From: Cladorhizidae sp. MBARI D1340-BT2
Taxonomy: Eukaryota > Porifera > Demospongiae > Poecilosclerida > Cladorhizidae
Direction: 5' to 3'
Assembly: GCA_028752905.1 (NCBI GenBank)
Contig: JAQNBH010000014.1
Location: forward strand, 21,609,990-21,673,989
DNA: 64,000 nt
In this document: one piece after another, positions 55,379 to 64,000 of the stretch
Layout of the letters: the number at the start of each line of letters is the position of its first letter
Position numbering within the stretch: the stretch's first letter is position 1
Translations under genes and position numbers: made by a program
The notes under the pieces: generated by a model
Databases searched by the model: none
What the model was told of the DNA's origin: nothing
What the model saw: only the letters and a program-made list of their open reading frames with translations

Positions 55379-58330
55379 TGGCATCATGGAATGTCAGTAC
55401 ATGGCTAGATGTGGAGAGCTCTATTAAGACTGCAAGACAAGGTTGTGTTGATGTAATAAAGATAGATTAAGTTCTGGGTGGTATAAGGTAGTTGTGACTG
55501 CTTTGCAGGAAATAAGGTTGGTTTCAGCTTCTTTGATGGTTGGTAATGGAAGTTGTAATTGCCTGCATGTGCTATCTTGTTATGCTCCTACCTTTGCTGC
55601 AAGTGGAGAAGAGAAAGATGCTGGATTGCCTCTAACAAGCTCTCCAGGAAATCTCATTGTCTGTGCTTCTCATTTTGTTGGGTAATTTCACGCACATGTC
55701 GGGTCAAGAGTGGTGGTGATGAGTGCTGGCAGGAGAGGGGTCCTCATAGGTATGGAGTAATGAAGCTGGAAAGGAGTTGCTGTCTTTCCTCTATAGAAAT
55801 AAAGCCACAGTGTGCAACACCTGCTTTAAGAAGATCACTACAAACATACCTGGGCAGCACCCTAGGTCCAAGCAGTGGCATTGTATCGACTATACAAGGG
55901 AGATAGAGACTAGGAAGTGCTTGGATGTCTCTGTCATGAGAGGAGGTGATTGTAGCACTGATCACATGATGTTGAGAATGAAGTTTATAGTTGGAAAGAA
56001 GAGGCTGTTCAGAAGAGATGGTACCCGGGATTGTAGTGATGTGGACAAATTGCACGGTGGAAATGTGGATGGGAGAGGGAGGAAGACAAGTAGAGGGATG
56101 TATCTGGACTGTGTGGGAGAAAGATCAAGGGAGTCTTGGGATGAAGAAGGCATTGTGGAGGAGAAGTGGTATACTATCAAGTCTGCTTTGTGTGATGATG
56201 CTCAGACCCTTGTAGATTATGAGTTATGAAGATACGAAGTAGCCAGGTTTGTTTAAAGATATTCAAGTTGACCCATGTTTGAGGAGAGAAACAGGCTATA
56301 TCCTCTGAGGCTTATCACTGGGATGGATAAAGACAGGAAGACACATACATGTAGACCATGCAGGACTGCCAGAGGATCAGTGAAAATGTCCAATGAGGTC
56401 TGGTTTCAGCACAAAGCCCTGGAGACATAGAGAGGAAGGCATCATGGGAAGGTGGTGTGGTGCAGAGAGGGTTGGTGCCAATAAGACCTATATACATGTA
56501 CTAAGGGATGAGGACAAGTTGGTGCACCACCCATGAGTCAAGGCAGAAGAGATGGAGGAGGCATTTCACCAAGGTGCAACATATCCAGAGTAGATTTGAC
56601 GAGGAGGGGATAAGATAAGTCAGACAAAGACCACTAAGGCCTGAAATGCCAGAGTTACCATCAGAGGAGGAAGTGTTGAAGATAAGCCTAGGATTGGAAA
56701 AGCTGATGGTGTTTCTGGCATACTCCCAGAGACAGTGAAAGCTGCTTGTAGTGAAGATGAACTTCTGAGCAGACTGATTGTGATGTTTGTAGAGAGTGTT
56801 TGGTCCCTGATGTGACCAGCATGATACTGGTGCCCAACCCTAAGAAAAGAGCCCTCAGCAATTGTGACAATTGGAGAGGAATACTTCTGTTGGATGTACT
56901 GTAGTTGGGAAAGTTGTGGCTCGAGTTGGAAGATCACAGAAGCTAGCTGAGGATGAGCTCCCTAAGTCACAGTGTGGAGTAAGGAAGAACCGGACACAAT
57001 CATCAATGTGAGTCAACTGGTGGAGATCTCATGGGCAGATCTTCACTTTCATTGACTTGAACAAACTTAAACTCTGGGCCAAGGAAGGTGATGTTTTAGG
57101 CTTTGGGAAGTAGTTGACCCAGAGAACATGATCAGCCAAATCAGATCCTTCCACCAAGAGACGTGTTCTGGGATTCAGATTAAGCTGGATTGTAAAGTTT
57201 GGGGGGGAGATCCGTGTACAGAATGGATTGAGGCAAAGCTGCTGCTGGCCCAGTTCTATTCAACTTGTACACTTGCCTAGCAGTACAGAGGTGGCTGGCT
57301 TGAGTAGAGTAGAAGGAATAGGTATCACTGTCAAATAAAATATGATGGAAAGCCGTTTAGGATATATACCAGGAATGCCAGTGATAAGACAGTTACAGAA
57401 TGCCAGTTTGCAGATGATGTGTGTCCTCCTCACTTGAACATGATCTGGTGCAGAAAGGACTGTACTGGAATATCAGTAAGCAAGTGCTGACTTTGGCTTG
57501 ACAGTAAACATCTCTAAGACGAAGTACATGGTGACAGAGAGATAGAGCCCATTGCACTTGGAGTTAGGGTCAATGGTGCAGTGGATGAGTTTCACTATCT
57601 TGGTTCCCTCATAGCCAACTCGGGGAGGATGGCTGTGGAAAGTGCATAGGTACAGGCATGAAGTGCTATCTGGACATTGAGAAAGCTGTCTTCTTGGATA
57701 AGAATCCGAGCTTAGCCACCAAGAGGACGATGCATGTCTTTTCTCTATTCTGTTCTATGGCACACAGTGCTGAATTCTTCACAGGAAACATAGTAGGAAT
57801 TCCACCTCCGGTGTACGATCATCCTGGAGATATCCCACAGGTAGCAGTGGTCTGAGCACATCAACATGGCAGAGTGAGGAAGAGATGGGGCAATGATGAG
57901 TCAGCCACTGAGAAGATCAAGAACCAAGAATGCCTGACCACAGGATGCCCAAGTCTGTCCTTTACAGTTGGCTGCCTCAACCTGCCCCCGGAAGAGATGG
58001 AGGGATGTGGTACAAAAGGTCCTCAATGATATTGACGTGGAGGAAGATAAGGGGTATGCAGAGGTAAGGAGGTCTAGAGCTAGCTAGAGAGCAAGACACA
58101 GGGAAGTGGAAGAATGCAAGGACATTAAGAAAGCACGGGCTTCTATGATGGCTAGGAACACAGTGTGTGAGGTATGCTGCAGGGCTTTTAGGAGAGGATA
58201 TAAGTAAAGGCACAAATGTGTGAGAATGAAAGAATGAAGCCAGTAAGAGAGCAGAGAGGAACAGTTCAGTGTCAGTCTTCCCAGAAGTGGTTTAGGAGCA
58301 GAGGAGGGCTAGCCATCCATATCTGCCGAC
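55379..58330 (+). pseudogene. Degenerate LINE (endonuclease, reverse transcriptase, zinc finger)
   Basis: The plus strand, through many frameshifts, reads LASWNVSTWLDVESSIKTAR (start of an AP-like endonuclease), ALQEIRLV, CNCLHVLSCYAPTFAASGEE, then at about 55880-55980 IDYTREIETRKCLDVSVMRG and DHMMLRMKF (endonuclease C-terminus with a conserved Asp-His). Reverse transcriptase traces follow: FTFIDLNK near 57050, CQFADDV at about 57405-57425 (FADD catalytic box), and EFSTGNI-like remains. The end has EVCCRAFRRGYK and RHKC (zinc finger) near 58165-58220 and WFRSRGGLAIH near 58290. The order is that of a LINE group common in invertebrates with a C-terminal CxxC...HxxxC finger. It is truncated and inactive. 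Confidence 0.8.
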
Positions 58331-59734
58331 AGGATGTTTAGTAGTAGCATAAAGACAAATACACAAGACTTACTGCCGCCAATCGGGGAGCTGTGTCAAC
58401 ATTTAATGTAATGGTAGCAGATTAACAGGACAAGACAGGTCAGGTATGTGCATGCATGCATGTATGTACACGTGTTCAACATTCCTGGAAAATCCTGCAC
58501 ACAGGCCCGACTCCTGATCATACACTAGCAAACATGGCATCGTGATGATTACCCGGACTCTGAGCTATGTAAAGTATAGGAATTGGCTAAAAACAACAAC
58601 TAACATTTATAGGGAGAAATGTTATAGTACACGAAGATCTCTCTCTCTCTCTTCATCACTCTTTACCTACCTACCACCTACCTACCCACCTACATAGATT
58701 TACTTGCTGCTTTCAAAAAAAATTATTTTATATATATTTGTATTTATATATATTTGTAATTGTTTATGTATACACCATGCAGGATGTAACTGGCGGATGT
58801 TTATTGCACTGACGCAACACCCTTCTCATGAGTTTACACTGATTGAGATGTAGTAGCTATCAAGCACTTGCTCCTCTCCTCAGAAGTACACTAGTGTGGT
58901 ACAATGCCTCTGTGTATGTCATCAGAAACCCAGAGCACCAACAGTATGGAGGCAGTCCTAAAATAGTTTCTCAATAATGCACACCTGTTCATTATTCTAT
59001 CTAATTACAAGAAGATTGCATTTAAAAAAAAGGTGCGGCAGGAAAAGGAGAAGTTGATACACGAGCCAGAGAAGAAGAGGAAGCTGGAATCCATCTAGAG
59101 CTATAGACTGCTACACTGTTTCAGCCTTGAGTCGTAATGCACCAACTCTCGATCCCAGGAGAGATAATCTGTCAGTAAGTACAAACATAACATTCCAAAA
59201 AAATTGGATTCCATAAATCCTAATCCTGCCAGATGTTAGGGTGCAAAATATAAAACTAAGTCACTTGACTGATGAGGTATGCGTACTGGATAAGATGGAT
59301 TAGCTCACATTTCAACTGTTTATATCACAAATTAACACAGCTGTACATTCTAAACCAAGATGTGAACAATTTACCATAATTTCTAGTGTGGACAATCCAA
59401 GGATCACGCATGGAATTTAAGGAAACCTAAAGTTCCCAATCAACCCCCATAGTATGATGTCCCAATAAACAACTTCAAATTTGTTTCACAATTCCTTGGC
59501 GAGATGCTCCTCCAGCCTTGCCAACTGGCAGTTCCTTGAGAATGGTATGGCAGAGACACCATTAAAGACTTTCTCCATAATCTACTTAAAATGTTCGGCT
59601 GTATAACCTATTTCTAAATCAATTAAAAAACTAAATAATAACATCGAAAAAATTCTTAAGTGAACATGGTCTTTATCTGTACCTATTTCTAGAAAATTGA
59701 TTTGATATCTCAACCCTAGCCTTAGCCTTAATCA
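58331..59734. other. Intergenic, no gene seen
   Basis: Contains a CTCTCT run near 58640, CCTACC repeats near 58670-58695 and an AT-rich run near 58725-58760. No supported exon. Confidence 0.45.
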
Positions 59735-59840
59735 GGAATACATAAATTTGTTCCTTAACATTTCAGCCAGATGTTCTGATGTGCTAGTCAAAACGTCAAA
59801 AAATAAATTTTAAGTTGATTAGTGAGAAAGTCGTGTAAGT
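59735..59840 (+). ncRNA. Degenerate relative of the hammerhead element
   Basis: CTGATG...CTAGTCAAAACGTC followed by AATAAATTTTAAGTTGATTA resembles the 47.7-kb motif and its flank (CTAGTCGAAACGTC, AATAAAAATTGAAGTTGGTTA). The core has lost part of stem II and GAAA reads AAAA, so cleavage is unlikely. Confidence 0.45.
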
Positions 59841-60659
59841 CCAAAGTTGCCTTCCAGTTAATCCTCTAATCTTCTTTAGGGATAGACAGAGTTCAAGTTC
59901 TTTCCACCAAGTACTGGGTAAATGTTAACAACAACTTCAACTTTGGACATCAAAGATGATAGGCTAATGTGTGAACCCACTATCTATGCTAGCTCTAACA
60001 AGCTCCCCCCCCCTCCCATATACTAAAATTAGCACATATGTCCTCTTAGAAAGCTTTAGCAAGACTTTATGATAGTAACTCTTAGAGAGATAGAGAAAGG
60101 GTTGGTAATTTGCTACCTTTTGCTTAGTTTTTACTGGAATCCCACACTTCCAAAAGGTTAACACATTCATTACTGATCTTATTTTAAATACACATATTGT
60201 ATAATGTAGTTAAAGTTTTTATTTATTTCCTTTTTAAACACATCATTAAAATGTAAATAGTAAAAACTGCAGCAATTGGGACTAAGTAACAATGCACTGA
60301 GCCTAACTATAAATAGCTACACATCTCTGCGCTACATTGCTCAGTACGTATCTGCAACAAAACATGCAGCCAGGAAAGCCACCTAGGAGCACCTCCTTTC
60401 TCAAGAGCAAAGGGATTCAAAGCAATTGCATAAAGGTATGTATTGTAGACGACTATGCAGCTTTCCTCTGAAAAAGGTTTACATAAACACAAGCGAATGC
60501 CGAGAAAAGACCATTCATATCAGCATTTCCAATCACCAACCATTAAAGTCCTTTTCATCTTGCTCACTCCCAGCTGTAACTGGAAGTAAAGTTTTATGAC
60601 TATATTATTTCAAAATGTTAGAAGCCAGTTGGGAATATGCGGGTAAAATATTCTGATAT
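59841..60659. other. Intergenic, nothing assigned
   Basis: Unique AT-rich sequence. On minus, the alternative frame of the G-alpha C-terminus runs into its right edge. Confidence 0.4.
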
Positions 60660-60956
60660 TTATTTAGCATGAACTGTACATTCAATATCTGTAGATCTTA
60701 TGGTGGATAATAGCAAAAATACTCCTATTCTATATAATGTGTTCGCACACCTAATATACAAAATAGTCTCACTTATACTGTGAGATTTTTTAAATTTATT
60801 ACCAGTGTATTCTGGAAAAGCTATCGTCAATGGTGACTTGATGATTTTATCAGCAAAGAGATCTTTCTTGTTCAAAAGGAGAATAATAGATTTCCACCTA
60901 AACCACCTGCTGTTGCATATGGAGCCAAAGAGATTCATGCTCTCAATCATTTGATT
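60660..60956 (-). pseudogene. G-alpha locus 2: NKKD exon and broken C-terminus
   Basis: After TTCATTAG the minus strand reads [19 protein letters not shown], then [16 protein letters not shown] and [13 protein letters not shown]. This is the G-alpha segment with the G4 box NKKD. The ancestral exon would end at 60803 (ACTG before GTAATA), 154 bp, the size I recall for this exon in vertebrate Gi genes. The frame also stays open past it, reading ETILYIRC and STIRSTDIE, similar to EEAAAYIQC and the TCATDTE (G5) region, to TAA at 60660. In another frame [13 protein letters not shown] continues as in the alpha-5 helix (NVQFVFDAVTD), so a small indel near 60685 removes the receptor-contacting C-terminus. 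It joins the exon at 61837-61966 in phase. Confidence 0.85.
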
Positions 60957-61435
60957 CTAATGAATGTATGAAAGAAAGAAGGATGAAGGAAGAATGGTGG
61001 GAGGAGCGATGGAGGTAAAGAGGTAGAAGGAAGGATGAAAGGAGTGGGAGGAAGAATTAGGAGGAAGGAAGGGGAGGAGGAAAGGGGAGGGAAGAGGGAG
61101 GGAGGGGAGATAGGGAGGAGGGGGAAAGCAGTGAAGGAGGAAGGAAGGGGAGGAGGAAAGGGGAGGGGAGAGGGAGGGAAGGGAGTTAGGGAGGAGGGGG
61201 AAAGCAGTGAAGGAGGAAGGAAGAGAAAGAAGGGTGGAAAGAAGGAGAAGGGAAACAGGAAGTAGAGAGAAGTGAAGGACGAGAGAGGGATTAGTGAAGG
61301 GAGGAGGAATGGAGACAAAGAAAGAAGAAAAGAATAAAGGAAGAAAAGGAAAGTGAGAGAAAGAAAGGAGGAAAAAGGGGGAAAAAGAAGATTGGAATTA
61401 ATCAAGGAAGGAAAAAAAAGTGACAAATATATCTA
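60957..61435. repeat. Purine-rich tract in the G-alpha locus 2 intron, with 76-bp tandem units
   Basis: Nearly pure G/A on the plus strand for about 470 bp. A 76-bp segment (GAGGAAGGAAGGGG...AAAGCAGTGAAG) occurs twice, with a third partial copy. Such mirror-rich purine tracts can form intramolecular triplexes. Ser/Pro/Phe-rich minus frames are compositional artefacts. On minus it lies in the intron between the two G-alpha exons. Confidence 0.85.
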
Positions 61436-61516
61436 CACTGTTGTCAAGTAGAGGGAGGTTCCATGTGGGCACACTTAAACACACAGAATTGGTCTTGTAA
61501 ACACATGCCAAAAGAA

Positions 61517-61557
61517 CCCCCCCCCCCTCCCCCCATCCACACACACACACACACACC
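61517..61557. repeat. C-run and CA microsatellite
   Basis: CCCCCCCCCC-TCCCCCC is followed by ACACACAC. Confidence 0.85.
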
Positions 61558-61836
61558 TATCTATTATTACTCCCACACATTTCTAATAATTATTATAAGT
61601 GATAGGGGATGGGGTTGCAGTTCAATTCTAATTATTAAATAGCTCACTAGAACCTAAGTTCACACATATTAGGATTGTAGTAGTTCATTTGCACCAGAAA
61701 AGTGACAAGATGAGAATTTACAGATCTGCAATGAATCATTAATGAATCATTAACCATGCGCAATGAATATCGGTAACCATGCACAATGAATATCGTTACA
61801 TATAAATACTAATGACTCATATTGTTAATCAATCAC

Positions 61837-61966
61837 CATTTTCTCGTCCTCAGCCAGAAGCAAGTCATAGGCACTAAGGGACACACAAAATACTATAGCA
61901 GTGACGCCTTCAAAATAGTGGATCCATTTCCTTCTTTCTGAACGCAGGCCACTTACATCAACCATC
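61837..61966 (-). CDS. G-alpha locus 2: switch II exon with altered G3 box
   Basis: After TTTCATAG the minus strand reads (K/R)[38 protein letters not shown] and EDEKM, then GTGATT. The G-alpha pattern is [24 protein letters not shown]. Two G3 residues differ: the first Gly is Ser and the catalytic Gln is Leu (CTG codon). Gln-to-Leu at this position is the classic GTPase-blocking substitution in G-alpha proteins. The exon is 130 bp, the size I recall in vertebrate Gi genes, and its phase fits the next exon. Earlier exons (P-loop, helical domain) were not found up to the right edge. Because the downstream exon is frameshifted, this may be a pseudogene. Confidence 0.88.
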
Positions 61967-62019
61967 CTATGAAATAAACAAACATTAAATATGATGATAT
62001 AATACATAATACAGTACAT

Positions 62020-62225
62020 AGGCTATGTGTGTAGTACCTACATACAATACATGGACTATATGTATGTATTACATAGTACAGTACATAGACTATGTGTGTA
62101 GTATATAGTACAGATCCATACTCTGTACATAGATTATAGGACATAGTACAGTACATATACTATAAGTGTGTAGTACATATTACAGTACATAGACTATAGG
62201 ACATAGTATAGTACATCGACTAGTA
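62020..62225. repeat. Degenerate ACAGTACATAGACTAT repeat
   Basis: About six to eight imperfect units of AGTACA(G)TACATAGACTAT with spacing of roughly 30-45 bp. Confidence 0.65.
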
Positions 62226-63270
62226 TACATACACAGTACAAGCAAACAAGACATGTGGTTGCAACCTTTGACATGTAAATGCTTACATTTCCTTCTGTTG
62301 CTAAAATATGCAGCCTATGCATAGAATTTTAAAAACACAAAAATCAACGCTAACCAACGGTTATCATTTAGCACCTGTTTCACTTTTGGATGCAGCATTG
62401 CCAACTTATAAAGTTCAGTGAGATCCACGTGTCAGCCCTTCTTAGGTAACCAAAGTGAGCGCAGAAGGCAAACTTGTTTATCACTGCTGGGATTCTTCCC
62501 CTCTTTGGTGTTTACAGAGGACTGATCAGCTGCACATGTTCTACACCTCTACACCAGGGCATGAGGTTTTGAAAAGATATCAGAAGTCCCATTCGTGAAA
62601 GAATTAAGTAGATTCAGTATTTGATGATGTCATGGGTCATGACCTCTCCTCGGCTAGTAGCTGGACTTTCACAGGTTTATAAGTCATAGCTTCTGTGCTA
62701 GCTAGCACTGGCAAGCCTTTTCTTTAAGAAAATTGTGCATAATAAAAGGCTTAGTAAACCTTAAGGTAACTTGAGACAGCCTTTGTATGCAAGCCTTTCC
62801 TTAGGCTTAGCCAAGTCAAGTGCTCGAGGTCTAAAGAAACTATAAATTGTCACTAGTTGAACTCATAAATTATATCTGTGTTTATAAGCATTCTCCAACT
62901 CAGGTTTGTTATTGAAGCATAAAATTTGTCTTGTCTTTTGGCCTGTCTGTTGGCCTGAAGGCAGTTCTGTCTCCTCGAACAGATTATTATAGAATAGCAA
63001 GTTAGTATGAGAGGAAAAGAAATAGATGCCCCCTTTTGTAAATTTTATTGAACCAGCTATGATTACTTAGAAATAAAAAGTTTGGTAGGATTTTAGTGTT
63101 TATACCTCGGCCATGTTTATACCTCGGCCATGAACTAACCCTATCATGGTATCCTCTAACATGCGTGCCTAAATTTTCCAGCCATCTAGCCATATTGACA
63201 TCAACACAGATCGGTATTTGTAGATGAAACAGTTACGCATCAATCAGAAATGAACTAACTTAGTAGTAAC
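62226..63270. other. Intergenic or intronic, nothing assigned
   Basis: Searched on minus for the G-alpha exons preceding switch II without success. Confidence 0.4.
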
Positions 63271-63471
63271 TTATTGGATAATGTATTTATTTGTGTATTA
63301 GTTGCTTCTCTCGTACTTGAGAATCCAATGTTCTTCATTGGAGAAGAATCAGAGAGAGCGAAACGACTGTGTGCCATGGAAAAAAGGTTGGCTCAGGCAA
63401 CTCCTCCATGCCTCAAACTTCAGTTTGAAATTGGCCCGTCCCATTGCATCTCATTGCTTCAACCACCTTAG
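63271..63471 (+). CDS. Possible exon, unknown
   Basis: After TTTGTGTATTAG (63300) the plus strand reads SLVLENPMFFIGEESERAKR, LCAMEKRLAQATPPCLKLQF and ends at TAG 63471. The charge pattern is protein-like and an acceptor is present; no family or partner exon is known. Confidence 0.25.
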   Translation, partial: LLDNVFICVLVASLVLENPMFFIGEESERAKRLCAMEKRLAQATPPCLKLQFEIGPSHCISLLQPP

Positions 63472-64000
63472 TGCCAACCATCTCCATTCAGACTGGTTTA
63501 TTATGATTTGAAGGTGGTCTAAAAAACTGGAGTACTACAATATTTTAAAACAGCTGTAAACAATTTTCCCAATTTAGAGCATAGCCCAACCTAACAATAC
63601 AATTCATGTTTGCCCAAAAAATAATTGGCAGAATTTTTAAATAATATTATCCTTTCTCCTTCGCTCGTCACTCAAAGCCTTGAATTCGTTACTAGTAAAA
63701 TTTAATTATTTTTTAAAAGTTTGGAATAATCCGGAAAACTGTGGGAGAGGATCCTGCGAGGAGCTGCGGGGAGGATAGGTAGGAAAATGGACCTGAAAAA
63801 AGAGTCAGGCCAAATACCTGACAAACAATTAGCTTTATAACTACTAGACAAATGGATGATATTATTAGGAAAAAATACACACTCTAGTGGTAGAGGGTGG
63901 ACAAAGTGCTTGGGCTGTGCCCTGCAGCATCCAAAACAAAACTTCCGGCATGGAGCACTAGAAGCGTGCCAGCTCTGCTGTTGGGAGTTACTCGCCAAAT
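63472..64000. other. Right-edge sequence, no gene assigned
   Basis: A 98-codon minus frame at 63702-63998 contains KFCFGCCRAQPKH but no recognised domain, and it runs to near the window edge, so a gene continuing beyond cannot be excluded. Confidence 0.3.

Noticed and set aside
60947..61426. 159-codon minus frame rich in Ser, Pro, Leu and Phe
   Set aside because: Compositional product of the purine-rich tract.

Overview
This is a nuclear fragment of an animal genome. Spliced exons with GT/AG boundaries, heterotrimeric G-protein alpha exons, a Merlin DNA transposon, a PIF/Harbinger relic, Ty3/gypsy and LINE retroelements and a very large minisatellite load all point to a metazoan. Short introns (about 50-60 nt) and more than one G-alpha locus make a marine invertebrate likely, and a sponge is my best guess, but the species cannot be read from the sequence. 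There is no bacterial-style operon. The longest reading frames are either open runs through minisatellites or transposon genes, so the host genes had to be found as short exons with phase-compatible splice sites.

Left third (1-36 kb): about ten unrelated tandem arrays fill roughly 12 kb (22-bp at 0.8-2.4 kb, 41-bp at 5.7-8.3 kb, 16-bp at 13.1 kb, 35-bp at 15.5-16.9 kb, 23/26-bp at 17.1-18.7 kb, 44/41-bp at 22.5-24.7 kb, 28-bp at 26.3 kb, 37-bp at 27.7-28.7 kb, 30-bp at 32.5 kb, 24-bp at 35.8 kb). Between them lie a divergent gene pair (acidic exon on minus at 8930-9179; unknown eight-exon gene on plus at 9365-12017), two exons of a G-alpha gene on minus (19241-19283 and 14521-14662) whose intron holds two of the arrays, a Harbinger-type MITE (19960-20580), probable exons of an unknown plus gene (30.4-31.2 kb) and a decayed DDE-endonuclease gene (33.6-34.9 kb).

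Middle (39.4-46.5 kb): a nested transposon. A Merlin element (terminal inverted repeats at 39.43 and 46.53 kb, intron-containing transposase on minus, several frameshifts) was split by an almost new Ty3/gypsy element (40218-45641, two apparently identical 208-bp LTRs, 5-bp target duplication). The retroelement landed in a 49-nt transposase intron. It encodes one fused Gag-Pol frame of 1616 codons with an in-frame UGA and a substituted protease active-site Asp. Its primer-binding site is a perfect 16-nt complement of its own LTR, which suggests self-priming rather than tRNA priming.

Right third (46.5-64 kb): mostly decayed mobile DNA: a hammerhead ribozyme motif at 47.7 kb (degenerate relative at 59.8 kb), a gypsy RNase H/integrase relic (48.0-49.5 kb), a TA-flanked MITE (50.75-51.18 kb), a Harbinger transposase relic (52.2-52.9 kb) and a degenerate LINE (55.4-58.3 kb). 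Two terminal exons of an unknown plus gene lie at 53.0-53.6 kb. The right end carries a second G-alpha locus on minus (61966-60660) whose G3 box reads DVSGL instead of DVGGQ and whose last exon is frameshifted.
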